A stretch of 64,000 bases of DNA from Sorangium cellulosum So ce56 (lineage in GTDB: Bacteria; Myxococcota_A; Polyangia; Polyangiales; Polyangiaceae): NCBI RefSeq assembly GCF_000067165.1, contig NC_010162.1:496001-560000 (forward strand), written 5' to 3'. Of this stretch, positions 11,564 to 22,163 are shown in pieces. The notes beneath the pieces were generated by a model. That model had not been told where the DNA came from. It searched no databases and saw nothing but the letters and a program-made list of their open reading frames with translations. The translations under genes were made by a program, and so were the position numbers. Numbering within the stretch: the stretch's first letter is position 1; the number at the start of each line of letters is the position of its first letter.

Positions 11564-13522
11564 ATGAAGGACGTCGGGAACGACAGGGCCGATGCGGCGC
11601 CGGCCGAGGCACGATGGGGCGATGACGAGCGGGGGCTCGTCGAGGCCGCGCTCGGGCTGCTGGGCATCCGCAACCTCGTGCTCGCGATCCACGATCCGAG
11701 CTTTCCCTCGGACGACGCGGAGGACATCGGGCGCGGGTCCCCGAATACCGACGGGGGGCGCCGATTCCTCCGGTTCGCGCGGGATCTCGGCTTCAATGGC
11801 GTCCAGCTGGGGCCGCAGGGGGAGACCTCTGCCGACAACGCGTCTCCGTATGACGGCACCATCTTCTCGCGGAGCACGCTGTCGATCGCGCTCGCCCGGC
11901 TGGTCGAGGACGGCCCCTCCGGCGCGCTCCTCCGCCCCGAGTCGCTCCGGGAGATCGTCGCCGGGCGGCCTCCTGGCAGCGAGGCTCGCGCGCACCACGG
12001 CCATGCCTACCGCGCGCAGCGCGCCGCGCTCCGCGAGGCGTACGCGTCGTTCGAGGGCCGGCGGAGGCGCGACGAGCCCGGCGAGCTCGCCGACCTCGAG
12101 CGCCGCCTCGACGCCTTTACACGGCGGAACGCGGCGTGGCTCGAGAGGGACGGGCTCTACGGCCCCCTCTGCGCCGAGCACCGGAGCGGCTGGTTTCACG
12201 GCTGGTCTGGCGAGCCGGAGCTGGACCGACGCCTCTACGCGCCTGGCCCTGGCGAGGTGGTCGCGTGCGGGGAGCGCAGGAGAGCGCTCCTCGACCGGTA
12301 CCGCGACGAGCTCCGCTTCTACGCGTTCTGCCAGCTCCTCGCGCACGAGCAGCACGCGGCGCTCCGGACGGTGACGGCCGAGCTCGGGCTCAAGCTCTAC
12401 GGCGATCTGCAGATAGGCTACTCGCCTCAGGATGCCTGGGCCTATCAATCGGTCTTCCTCAGGGGGTATCTCATGGGCGCGCCGCCGAGCCGGACCAACC
12501 CGGAGGGCCAGGTGTGGAGCTACCCTGTCCTGGATCCCGCGCAATACGAGGATGCGTCGTCCGGCGGGCTCGCGCTCGTCCGTGCGCGGATGGACAAGAT
12601 GTTCGACGAGTTCGACGGGGTGCGCCTCGATCACCCGCACGGGCTCGTCTGCCCCTGGGTCTATGCGGCCGACGCCCCCGATCCGCTCCGCGCCGTCCAG
12701 GGTGGGGCGCGGCTCTTCTCGTCGCCCGACCTGCCGGAGCACCCGTTGCTCGCGCGGTACGCCATCGTCTCTCCCGCGCAGCTGAACCGCGCCGTGCCCC
12801 GGTATGCCGACGGCTGGGTCACCTCGCTGTCTCCGGAGCAGGTCGGGCGCTACAGCGTCATTTTCGACACGATCGCGCGCTGCGCGGAGGCCCGCGGGCG
12901 CGCCATCTCCGACGTCGTGTGCGAGGTCCTGAGCACGCTCCCGTTCCCGCTCGGGGCCGTCCTCGATCGGCACGGGCTGGGGCGCTTCCGGGTCACGCAG
13001 AAGGCCGATCTGGACAACCCGAAGGACGTCTATCGCAGCGAGAACGCCGCGCCCGCCGACTGGATCATGGTGGGGACCCACGACACGCCGCCGCTCTGGA
13101 GGCTCCTCGACACCTGGGAGCGCGCCTCCGCGCTGGGGCGGCAGGCGGCGTACCTGGCGACGCGCCTCGCGCCCTCGCCGGCCGAGGAGGGCGCGATGGC
13201 GCGCGCGCTCGCGTCCGACCCTCGCGCGCTGGCGCAGGCCAAGTTCGCCGACCTCTTCGCCAGCCCGGCGTCGAACGTGATGGTGTTCTTCGCCGATCTG
13301 CTCGGGATGAAGGAGATCTACAACACGCCCGGGACGGTGGGCGACCACAACTGGTCGCTGCGGGTCCCTCGCGATTACGAGCGGTCCTATCTGGAGATGC
13401 GCGCGCGCGGCGCGGCCCTCGATCTCCCGCGCGCGCTCGCGCTCGCGCTGCGCGCGCGGGGCGGCGCGGAGTCGGTGGAGCGCGGGAACCTCGCCCGGCG
13501 GCTGGAGCGCTGCCCGCGCTAG
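11564..13522 (+). CDS. malQ: 4-alpha-glucanotransferase (GH77)
   Basis: Amylomaltase of 652 aa, which transfers alpha-1,4-glucan segments between maltooligosaccharides. GH77 signatures: DGVRLDHPHGL holds the nucleophile Asp, VCEVLSTLP lies where the acid/base Glu-containing loop is expected, and GTHDTPPLW corresponds to the family GTHDN loop with the transition-state Asp. The YGDLQIGYSPQDAW segment matches the usual GDxPIYV..DSADVW region in altered form, so this is a divergent member. ATG 11564 is the first start after the kinase operon; the upstream frame is non-coding. It ends at a symmetric terminator shared with the convergent gene. It may connect with the trehalose synthase-maltokinase at 26120-29512. 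Confidence 0.85.
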   Translation: MKDVGNDRADAAPAEARWGDDERGLVEAALGLLGIRNLVLAIHDPSFPSDDAEDIGRGSPNTDGGRRFLRFARDLGFNGVQLGPQGETSADNASPYDGTIFSRSTLSIALARLVEDGPSGALLRPESLREIVAGRPPGSEARAHHGHAYRAQRAALREAYASFEGRRRRDEPGELADLERRLDAFTRRNAAWLERDGLYGPLCAEHRSGWFHGWSGEPELDRRLYAPGPGEVVACGERRRALLDRYRDELRFYAFCQLLAHEQHAALRTVTAELGLKLYGDLQIGYSPQDAWAYQSVFLRGYLMGAPPSRTNPEGQVWSYPVLDPAQYEDASSGGLALVRARMDKMFDEFDGVRLDHPHGLVCPWVYAADAPDPLRAVQGGARLFSSPDLPEHPLLARYAIVSPAQLNRAVPRYADGWVTSLSPEQVGRYSVIFDTIARCAEARGRAISDVVCEVLSTLPFPLGAVLDRHGLGRFRVTQKADLDNPKDVYRSENAAPADWIMVGTHDTPPLWRLLDTWERASALGRQAAYLATRLAPSPAEEGAMARALASDPRALAQAKFADLFASPASNVMVFFADLLGMKEIYNTPGTVGDHNWSLRVPRDYERSYLEMRARGAALDLPRALALALRARGGAESVERGNLARRLERCPR

Positions 13523-13528
13523 CCAAGA

Positions 13529-13553
13529 ATCTCCCCGAACAATCCGGGGAGAT
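13529..13553. terminator. Bidirectional hairpin terminator (family member 1)
   Basis: A perfect 9-bp stem, ATCTCCCCG (13529-13537) with CGGGGAGAT (13545-13553), and a 7-nt loop lies between the convergent malQ and beta-helix genes. Read on the minus strand it starts 3 nt after the stop TGA. A near-identical 33-bp block follows the Cys-rich gene at 25495-25527. Confidence 0.8.
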
Positions 13554-13556
13554 ACT

Positions 13557-15053
13557 TCAGTTCGGGCTCCACACGGCCCACTTCCCCGAGGTGGCCCATG
13601 TGTCGCTCGCATCCTTGAACGCCCCGATGAACGCGGCGCTCGTGTCGAAGAACCCGTCCGGCGGCACGACCGCGTCCTTGGTCAGGGGCGTCGCGGGACC
13701 GAACACGGGCGCGGACGGGTCGAAGCAGCCCTGGATACCCGGGTCCTCCTCCCGATTCTTCCGATCGGGCTCGCGCAGGAACGCGATCTCATCGAAGCCG
13801 CCGTCGTCGTCCTGGAGGATGCCTGTCCCGTCGCTCGTCTCGGCGTAGGCGAGGTCATTCACCAGGTTGAAGAAGATCGAGCTCGATATGTTCTGCTCGG
13901 GATCCGGGTCGCGCACGTCGAGGCCCGACTCGAAGCCCGTGACGATCGTGTTGGCGATGTTCGCCTTCGTCGACCGGCGGAGGAGGATGCCGTACTGCTC
14001 CTTGTCCACGTCCACGCCCTTCCCGCAGAGCGTCGCGTTGTAGATCGTCGGCTCGCTCCGAGGCTCGAGCGCCGGCGTGAGCGCGAGCGGGTCGTTGTCC
14101 CCCTCGAACCCGTTCGTCTCCTCCGCGACGCTCGGGTCCAGCTGCGCCACGAGGAACTGGAGCTTCCCGCGATAACCCTGGTCCCAGTCGAAGGCGTCGT
14201 CGCCGCTGTACTGGCAGGCGAGGTGCTTTGCGTTCACCGTGCCCCCGAAGAACTCGAAGCAGTCGTCGGACACGTGCCTCACCTGGACGAAATCGATGAT
14301 CGTCCCCCTGCCGACCCCGCCGAGGGTGAGGCCGTTGATCTCGTTGTTCGGCGCGAGCTTCACGCCGGAGTACTCGATGCGCACGTATTTGAGCGTGCCG
14401 CTCGAGTCGTTCTCGTCGATGCCCCCGTATCGCCCGTTGTTCGTCAACCCCTCGATCTGGCCCGGGGTGCGTGCGCCGTTCGCGTCCACGTGGTTGGTCG
14501 GCGCGTTGCCGAGGAGGATGACGCCGCCCCAATCGCCGGCCATGCGATCTTCCGGGGCCTTGCTGCTCGTGAACACGATGGGCTCATCCCGGGTGCCCAC
14601 GGCGATGAGCTTGGATCCGGGGTGCACAACGAGCGTCGCGGGGACCTGCGGGTTCGTCTCGCCGACGACGGTCGTGCCCTTCTCGATGGTCAGCGTCGCC
14701 CCGGCCGAGACGTTCACCTGGCCCTTGAGGATGTACTTCTTGTCACATCTGAGCGTGAAATCCTCCGTGATGTCCCCGGTGATCTCGACGGTCGGCTTGT
14801 CGGCCGCCGCGCACCCGCCTGGCGGATCGCCGCCCTCGCCGCCGGCTGAGCCGCTCGACGAGGGGACGCAGGTGCTGTCCGCGCGATTGCAGATGGCGCC
14901 GTCGAACTGCGCGCAGTCCGCGTCGGAAGTGCATTGCACGTCCCGCTGCTCGATGATGAGCGAGCACGCGAGGGCGCTCGTGGCGAGCGCGCCCATGGCC
15001 AGCGCGAGGGCGGCGGCAGGCGGTGAATCGACGGGGCTGCGCTCGTGGTTCAT
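13557..15053 (-). CDS. Secreted right-handed beta-helix lipoprotein
   Basis: Protein of 498 aa with a signal peptide and lipobox (SALAC, Cys about 30). A short Cys-rich segment (CTSDADCAQFDGAICN) comes next, then a Gly/Ser linker, then a large domain from about 85 to the end made of repeated short beta strands (for example KYILKGQVNVSAGATLTIEKG, GTLKYVRIEYSG, GGTVNAKHLACQYSG) typical of parallel beta-helix surface proteins found in Bacteroidota and myxobacteria. Ligand unknown. ATG at 15053 is preferred over GTG 15062 because GGGTG lies just upstream. It ends at the shared terminator; its TGA is the first triplet of the conserved 33-bp block. Confidence 0.82.
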   Translation of the reverse strand: MNHERSPVDSPPAAALALAMGALATSALACSLIIEQRDVQCTSDADCAQFDGAICNRADSTCVPSSSGSAGGEGGDPPGGCAAADKPTVEITGDITEDFTLRCDKKYILKGQVNVSAGATLTIEKGTTVVGETNPQVPATLVVHPGSKLIAVGTRDEPIVFTSSKAPEDRMAGDWGGVILLGNAPTNHVDANGARTPGQIEGLTNNGRYGGIDENDSSGTLKYVRIEYSGVKLAPNNEINGLTLGGVGRGTIIDFVQVRHVSDDCFEFFGGTVNAKHLACQYSGDDAFDWDQGYRGKLQFLVAQLDPSVAEETNGFEGDNDPLALTPALEPRSEPTIYNATLCGKGVDVDKEQYGILLRRSTKANIANTIVTGFESGLDVRDPDPEQNISSSIFFNLVNDLAYAETSDGTGILQDDDGGFDEIAFLREPDRKNREEDPGIQGCFDPSAPVFGPATPLTKDAVVPPDGFFDTSAAFIGAFKDASDTWATSGKWAVWSPN

Positions 15054-15252
15054 TGCAATCACCCGATGGCAAGGGAATCGTCTCTGTCAAGCAGGGCCGC
15101 GCTGTCCGGCCGACAGGGACGTGGCGAAACCGTCGCTGACAGGCCATCGCATTCGCGAGAACGTCACATGGCGGCCGCTCCGAGGTAACAGGTCGCGGGC
15201 ATTCTCCGGTCCGGGCTGGCCTCCCTCTGGGGATCGATCCGGCACAGGTCGA

Positions 15253-16947
15253 ATGAGCGCTCCCAGCGATCCCAATGGTTGGCGGAAATATCGCCCGATT
15301 GCCGAGATCGGCAGGGGAGGCATGGCCGACGTCTGCCTCGCGGTCGCCCAGGGCCCCGTCGGATTCAACAAGCTCGTCGTGCTGAAGCGGGTGCGGCCCG
15401 AGCTCGTGGAGGACGCCGACATCCTGGCCATGTTCCTCGACGAGGCGCGGCTCGCGGCCCGATTGAATCATCCGAACGTCGTTCAGACGTACGAGGTCGG
15501 CGACGAGGGAGCGCGCTTCTTCATCGCCATGGAGTACCTCGACGGCCAGCCGCTCGGCAGCATTCGCTCCCGCATGGGGCACGACAAGGTGCCGCTCCCG
15601 CTCCAGGTTCGCGTCCTGTGCGACGCGCTGGCCGGGCTCCATTACGCGCACAACCTGCGCGATTTCGACGGAACACCCATCCACGTCGTCCACCGCGACG
15701 TGAGCCCGCAGAACATCTTCGTCACCTATGATGGCGTGATCAAGGTGGTCGACTTCGGTATCGCCAAGGCGGCCGACTCGCTGACGGAGACGCGCACCGG
15801 GACGCTCAAGGGCAAGGTCTCGTACATGTCGCCGGAGCAAGCGCGCGGAGAGCGCGTCGACCGGCGCTCCGACGTCTTCTCGGTGGGGGTGATCCTCTGG
15901 GAGGCGATCGCCCGGAGGCGCATGTGGAAGGGCTTCAACGACCTCGCCATCCTCGGGCGGCTCGCCATCGGAGAGGTCCCGAGGCTCGCGGAAGAGGCGT
16001 CCAGGGTCGAGCTCGACCCCGAGATCGAGCGGATCTGCCAGAAGGCGCTCGCGCCCGCGCTCGACGACCGTTATGCCTCCGCGGCCGAGCTGCAGGCGGA
16101 TCTCGAGCGCTGGCTCGGCGAGCGCCACCGGGGCATGTCCGCGCGGGAGGCCGGCGAGATCGTCGCCGGCCAGTTCGCCGACGACCGGGCGCGGATCAAG
16201 CAAGTCGTGGAGGAGCAGCTGCGCGGCGTGCGCTGGACCGGGAGCCATCCGAGGGTCACGCTGACGCCCGATCTGCCGAAGCTGAGCGCCGGTCCGATGT
16301 CGATGACGCCGACCTTGACCGCGCCTGCGGCGGTCAGCGCCTCCTCGGACGGGAGCTCGATGCTGCCCTCGGTCAGCATGACCGGCGCGAAGGAGCGCCC
16401 CGCGCGCCCGAACCGCGCGATCGTCGTGATCGCGGTCACCTTCGTCGCCATCGGCGGAGCCGTGAGCGTCGGGGTCTTGCGCGCGCAGCCATGGAGGATC
16501 GCCGCGAGCGATCACCAAGAGGCGCAGGTCGCCGCGCAGCCCGCGGCGGAGCCCTCTCCGAAGCAGGAAGAGGCCATCCGCCTCGTCGTCCGCGTCTCGC
16601 CGGTCGACGCGAAGGTCTCCATCGACGGCTCGCCGATGTCGACCGGCGCTTACGAGGGCCGCCTCGCCAGGGATGGCCGCGCGCACGTCATCCGCGCGGA
16701 GGCGCCGGGTTTCCTCGCGCAGGAAGAGAAGGTCACGGCGAGCAACGATCTCTTCGTGAGCCTCGCCTTGAAGAGCGAACCGCAAGCGCAGCCAGGGAGG
16801 CTCGCCGCCGTCGGTCGGAGCGCCCCGGCGAGCGTCGCCACGTCGCCGCCCGCGTCCGCCGCGCCGCCGTCGAGCGCGCCCGCGCCGCCGTCTGCCGAGC
16901 AGAAGCCGAAGCGGGGGATCGATCTGGAGAGCCCGTACGCCCGATGA
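15253..16947 (+). CDS. Membrane-anchored Ser/Thr protein kinase with C-terminal PEGA-like domain
   Basis: Eukaryote-type kinase of 564 aa. Kinase domain about 10-290: GRGGMADV glycine loop, VVLKRV lysine, HRDVSPQN catalytic loop, DFGIAK, and SPEQ in place of APE. A proline/serine linker follows, then one membrane span near 380-400 (AIVVIAVTFVAIGGAVSVGVL) and an extracytoplasmic segment at 435-500 (LVVRVSPVDAKVSIDG) resembling a PEGA domain. The end is Pro/Ala/Ser rich. ATG at 15253 follows AGGTCG. Its stop overlaps the start of the TPR/PEGA gene (ATGA at 16944-16947), so the two are translationally coupled and probably form one signalling unit. Confidence 0.92.
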   Translation: MSAPSDPNGWRKYRPIAEIGRGGMADVCLAVAQGPVGFNKLVVLKRVRPELVEDADILAMFLDEARLAARLNHPNVVQTYEVGDEGARFFIAMEYLDGQPLGSIRSRMGHDKVPLPLQVRVLCDALAGLHYAHNLRDFDGTPIHVVHRDVSPQNIFVTYDGVIKVVDFGIAKAADSLTETRTGTLKGKVSYMSPEQARGERVDRRSDVFSVGVILWEAIARRRMWKGFNDLAILGRLAIGEVPRLAEEASRVELDPEIERICQKALAPALDDRYASAAELQADLERWLGERHRGMSAREAGEIVAGQFADDRARIKQVVEEQLRGVRWTGSHPRVTLTPDLPKLSAGPMSMTPTLTAPAAVSASSDGSSMLPSVSMTGAKERPARPNRAIVVIAVTFVAIGGAVSVGVLRAQPWRIAASDHQEAQVAAQPAAEPSPKQEEAIRLVVRVSPVDAKVSIDGSPMSTGAYEGRLARDGRAHVIRAEAPGFLAQEEKVTASNDLFVSLALKSEPQAQPGRLAAVGRSAPASVATSPPASAAPPSSAPAPPSAEQKPKRGIDLESPYAR

Positions 16948-17936
16948 AGACCCCGAGAGCGCTCGCCCTCTGCGCCGCGATCGTGCTCAGCGCCCCGCTC
17001 GGCGCGTTCGCTCAGCCTGCCGGTGACAAGACCGAGGAGGCCGACGCCCGCTTCCGGCGAGGCGTCGAGCTCTACAACGAGGTGGATTATGGCGCTGCGC
17101 TCACCGAGTTTCGCCGCGCCTACGAGCTCGCGCCCGCATATCAGGTGCTCTACAACATCGCGGGTACGTGTTACCAGCTCAAGGACTACGCCTGCGCGCT
17201 GCGCGCCTTCGAGAGGTACCTCGCCGACGGTGGCGAGCAGATCCCGGGCGGCCGGCGGGCCGAGGTGGAGCGGGACATCGCCGTCCTGCGGAGCCGCGTC
17301 GCGACGGTGGAGATCTCGACCTCGGCGCCTGACGTCGAGATCTCCGTGGACGGTGTGCCGGCGAGCAAGACGCCGCTCCCCGAGCCCCTCCTGATGAGCG
17401 CCGGGCGGCGCCGCATCGCCGCCGAGGCGCCGGGCCGCCCGGCCGTGTTGAGGGTCGTCGACGTGGCCGGCGGCGATCACGCTCGGCTCACGATCGAGCT
17501 CCCCGAAGCGCGGGCCCCGCAGGGCCCCGCCGAGGGCGCGGGCGGCGCGCCGGCTCCGCTCGGCGCGCGGCGGATGGACCGCGCGCCTCGCCAGCAGCGG
17601 AGCGTGCCCGTGTTCCCCTGGCTCGCGACCGGCGCGCTCGCCGCGGGCGCGGCCGCCACCGGGATCCTCGCGCTCGGCGCTTCCGGGGACCTCGACGCGG
17701 AGCTCGATCGGTATCCCGGCGACGCCCGCGCCGTCGAGCGAGCGCGGGCGAGGAGCGAGGCGCTCGCGCTCACCACCGACCTGCTCGCGGGCGCCGCCGT
17801 GCTCGCCGGCGGCCTCTCGATCTACCTCACTGTCGCTGGCGCAGGCCCGGAGCGCGGCGATGGAGAGCGCGCGTCATCTCCTCCGGTGAGGCTCACGATC
17901 GCGCCGGCGTCTCTCGAGCTCGCGGGCTCTTTCTAG
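16944..17936 (+). CDS. Exported TPR and PEGA-domain protein
   Basis: Protein of 330 aa with a Sec signal peptide (cleavage after GAFAQ, about 24). Helical TPR-like repeats occupy about 30-105 (ARFRRGVELYNEVDYGAAL, AYQVLYNIAGTCYQL), followed by a PEGA-like beta domain (about 115-180, VEISTSAPDVEISVDG). Two hydrophobic segments near 228-252 and 277-298 suggest re-entry or membrane anchoring at the C-terminus. It overlaps the upstream kinase by 4 nt and its PEGA-like segment parallels that at the kinase C-terminus, so it may be the kinase's periplasmic partner. Substrate unknown. Confidence 0.85.
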   Translation: MKTPRALALCAAIVLSAPLGAFAQPAGDKTEEADARFRRGVELYNEVDYGAALTEFRRAYELAPAYQVLYNIAGTCYQLKDYACALRAFERYLADGGEQIPGGRRAEVERDIAVLRSRVATVEISTSAPDVEISVDGVPASKTPLPEPLLMSAGRRRIAAEAPGRPAVLRVVDVAGGDHARLTIELPEARAPQGPAEGAGGAPAPLGARRMDRAPRQQRSVPVFPWLATGALAAGAAATGILALGASGDLDAELDRYPGDARAVERARARSEALALTTDLLAGAAVLAGGLSIYLTVAGAGPERGDGERASSPPVRLTIAPASLELAGSF

Positions 17937-18123
17937 GACCGACGCAGAGCGTCGCAGGGTCGCGACGGTCAAAACGCTTGCATCCAGCGCGCTGGAGCTG
18001 CATTGATCCGGGCGATCGCCGCGGTCATGGGGGCCTCTCCCGTGCGACGCCGCGGCGACGGTGCGACAAGGTGGTCAATCACCCGCGCTGCCCACGAGTC
18101 GAGAACGAGATGGGAGACACCAG

Positions 18124-19074
18124 GTGAGCACGACCAAAGCGTCTCTTGGGACCCTGTTCCTCATGCTCTCCCTGGCCGCGCCTGCGCTCGGGCAAGAGGC
18201 GGCGCCGCGGCAGCCCGTCACGGACAAGACGAAGGAGCGTTGGGCGAAGAGCCAGGGAGGCCGGTTCGGCTTCGAGATCGACGTCCTCAGCTCGTCTTAC
18301 CAGCGGGAGATCGCGGCGGCTGCCGGCGAAGAGGCCACCGTCGAGGAGTCATCGCGGCTCGGCGTCGCCATCACCGCCGCCGGCCAGTACAAGCTCTTCG
18401 CGGGTCTCCACCTCGACGCGGAGATCCCGTTCGTCTACGGCGACGTCTCGGGCCCTCAGTCGACAGACCTGTTCGGCAGGCGGTTCACGAGCAACGCAGG
18501 ATACAGCCAGTTCTTCATCGGCAATCCCACGTTCGGCCTCCACTACGCTGCCAACGCCCTTCCCATCCTCGCGCTCTTCGGCGGCATGAGCTTGACGATC
18601 CCGCTCCACCCGCACCCGGGCGCGGAGCTCGAGGTCGCGTCGGTGGCGAACTTCCCCGCGCGGGCTTACTTCGATGCGCAGCGCGTGCTGCTCGCGCACT
18701 GGGCCTTCCGGGCGCGCGTCGGGACCGAGATCAACGTCGGCAAGGTCCTGTTCTTCACCCACGATCTCGCGAGTCAGGTCTTCTTTCCGACCCGGGACGG
18801 GGAGGAAACGAAGACCGTGATCGAGCAGGGAAACGAGATCGAGTTCCGCCCGTTCGGGAACTTTGGCATCGGCATGCGCCTTCAGGCGGCGTTCCCTCTC
18901 TCCTCGAGCAACTCGGCCCAGCTCGCGGCGGAGCCGTTCGTCGGCTGGGAGCCGCTCGTGAAGGGCTCTTTCACCCGCGTCGGCGCGCTGGTCGCGCTCG
19001 ACGACGACCTCGGCTTCGGCCTCGATCAGGGGAAGGTCGCCACCATCCGCGTCGCCCTGGGCAGCAAATGGTAG
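18124..19074 (+). CDS. Predicted outer-membrane beta-barrel protein
   Basis: Protein of 316 aa: signal peptide (about 1-24, ending PALGQ), then alternating amphipathic strands with many aromatic/Gly turns (FGFEIDVLSSSYQ, HLDAEIPFVYGDV, FGNFGIGMRLQAAFPL) to a terminal strand ending KVATIRVALGSKW, whose last residue is aromatic as usual for barrels. No enzyme motif was seen. GTG at 18124 is chosen for the GGGAGA Shine-Dalgarno 8 nt upstream and because the signal peptide then starts correctly. The 185 bp between it and the TPR/PEGA gene hold no gene. Transport or pore function cannot be assigned. Confidence 0.75.
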   Translation: MSTTKASLGTLFLMLSLAAPALGQEAAPRQPVTDKTKERWAKSQGGRFGFEIDVLSSSYQREIAAAAGEEATVEESSRLGVAITAAGQYKLFAGLHLDAEIPFVYGDVSGPQSTDLFGRRFTSNAGYSQFFIGNPTFGLHYAANALPILALFGGMSLTIPLHPHPGAELEVASVANFPARAYFDAQRVLLAHWAFRARVGTEINVGKVLFFTHDLASQVFFPTRDGEETKTVIEQGNEIEFRPFGNFGIGMRLQAAFPLSSSNSAQLAAEPFVGWEPLVKGSFTRVGALVALDDDLGFGLDQGKVATIRVALGSKW

Positions 19075-19113
19075 GGAGCGAGCGCCGGAGGGGCGAGCTA
19101 CGCTGAGCGCCCC

Positions 19114-19890
19114 GTGACGACGACCCCCAGCCCGAGCCGCGACCCCTGGGTCGGCGTGCCGAGGCCGAACCCTGCTGCCCGGCTTCGCCTCTTCTGTGCG
19201 CCCTACGCGGGCGGCGGCTCGTCGATCTACAGCGCCTGGTGGCGCGAGCTCCCCGCGCACACGGAGCTCTGCGCGCTCAAGCTCCCCGGCCGGGAGGCGC
19301 GCATGAGCGAGCCGCCGTTCGAGCGCCTCACGCCGCTCGTCCAGGCTCTCGCCACCGCGCTCGAGCCATGGCTCACGAAGCCGTTCGCGCTGTATGGCCA
19401 CAGCCTCGGCGCGCTCGTCTGCTTCGAGCTCGCGCGCGAGCTGCGCCGCCGGGGAGCGCCGCTGCCGCGCCACCTCTTCGTGTCCGGCCGGCGCCCGCCT
19501 CACGTTCGCGGCTCGGATCCGCTCCACGGCCTGCCCGAGCCCGAGTTCCTGGAGCGGATCCGCCGCATGGGGGGCACGCCCGACGAGGTGCTGCGCGACC
19601 CGGAGCTCCTGGCGCTCTTCCTGCCTGTCCTGCGCGCGGATTTCGCGGTCAACGAGGTCGAGCCGTTCGTCCCTGGGGCCCCGCTCGAGTGTCCGATCTC
19701 CGCGTTCGGGGGCCTCGACGACGAGCGCGCGGACCGCGCCGATCTCGAAGGCTGGCGCCATCACACGCGCGGGGCCTTCCGGGTCGAGATGTTCCCCGGC
19801 GGACACTTCTTCCTGCGGAGCGCCCGGGAGCCGCTCCTGCGGTCGATCTCGGCCGTCCTCGGCGACGTCGAGCGCGCGCTCCCCGCGTGA
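19114..19890 (+). CDS. Type II thioesterase
   Basis: Alpha/beta hydrolase of 258 aa, of the editing thioesterase family that clears stalled acyl groups from NRPS and PKS carrier proteins. Motifs: LFCAPYAGGG near 27-36 (oxyanion region), YGHSLGAL with the nucleophile Ser near 95, an Asp in the GGLDDERAD loop near 205, and the catalytic His in MFPGGHFFL near 230. The length fits the family. No carrier-protein gene is beside it; the NRPS fragment is 15 kb away on the other strand, so a functional link is possible but unproven. The start is GTG 19114. Confidence 0.9.
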   Translation: MTTTPSPSRDPWVGVPRPNPAARLRLFCAPYAGGGSSIYSAWWRELPAHTELCALKLPGREARMSEPPFERLTPLVQALATALEPWLTKPFALYGHSLGALVCFELARELRRRGAPLPRHLFVSGRRPPHVRGSDPLHGLPEPEFLERIRRMGGTPDEVLRDPELLALFLPVLRADFAVNEVEPFVPGAPLECPISAFGGLDDERADRADLEGWRHHTRGAFRVEMFPGGHFFLRSAREPLLRSISAVLGDVERALPA

Positions 19891-19953
19891 CGGCCGGCGC
19901 TGGGTGGGTGTTGAGCCCGGGGCGGGAGCCATGCAAAGAAGGAGGGACCCGCA

Positions 19954-19977
19954 GCCGCTCTGCCGCTCTGCCGCTCT
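19954..19977. repeat. 8-bp microsatellite before the fumarase gene
   Basis: Three copies of GCCGCTCT followed by a further CT-rich run to about 20010, in the presumed 5' leader of the fumarase gene. Confidence 0.8.
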
Positions 19978-20022
19978 GCCCCTCTTCCTCTCTTCCTCTC
20001 TGCTTCCCCGGAGACCCGAACG

Positions 20023-21669
<1,647 letters not shown>

Positions 21670-21848
21670 CGTCCGGAGCCTGGAAATCGCGGCCTCTCAT
21701 CAGGGATGACGAGGGTGACCGAGGCAAATGGTCACATTCGAGGCGTCTTGGCGCCTGTTCAGCCCGGTGTCGGCGCGACGAGCGCTGCTGGGGCCGCGGT
21801 CCGCGGGGGCACGCTCCGTGCTTTGACCTCGTGCGGAAGGAGCTGAGC

Positions 21849-22163
21849 ATGACAGTTCGACCTGATCGCACGGTGTCTCATGGCCGCGCTGACGCTGGGC
21901 ACCACCGTTTCGAGGATCGGCACGGTGGTCCCGATGGATCTCGCCATCAGCTGGAGGTGGATCGTTTGGACCGGCTGGTGCGCGCAGCGCAGGAGATCGC
22001 TGGTCAAGCAGAGCGTCGAGAGCGCGAGAAGCGCAGCGACGCGGGCCAGGAGGCCAGGCCCGGCGACGGCGGCGTCAAGTCGCGTCCGGCGCCGAGGAAT
22101 CCGAGCATCGCCGACCTCGAGCGCGCGGACAACGAGGGGATGCTGCCGCCGGGGGAGACGTGA
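21849..22163 (+). CDS. Small charged protein translationally coupled to a hydrolase
   Basis: Hydrophilic protein of 104 aa that I do not recognise. It begins MTVRPDRTVSHG, has a Glu/Arg/Ala-rich helix in the middle (about 35-62, VDRLDRLVRAAQEIAGQAER), and ends with PSIADLERADNEGMLPPGET. It is rich in Arg, Asp, Glu and Gly, without signal peptide or membrane span, so it is probably cytoplasmic and partly disordered. ATG 21849 has an excellent AAGGAG at 7-8 nt upstream. Its TGA (22161-22163) overlaps the ATG of the hydrolase at 22163, which argues that the small frame is translated. Confidence 0.65.
   Translation: MTVRPDRTVSHGRADAGHHRFEDRHGGPDGSRHQLEVDRLDRLVRAAQEIAGQAERREREKRSDAGQEARPGDGGVKSRPAPRNPSIADLERADNEGMLPPGET

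Noticed and set aside
19114..19890. Type II thioesterase as part of the NRPS cluster at 1-3710
   Set aside because: 15 kb of unrelated genes and opposite strand lie between; a link cannot be claimed from position.
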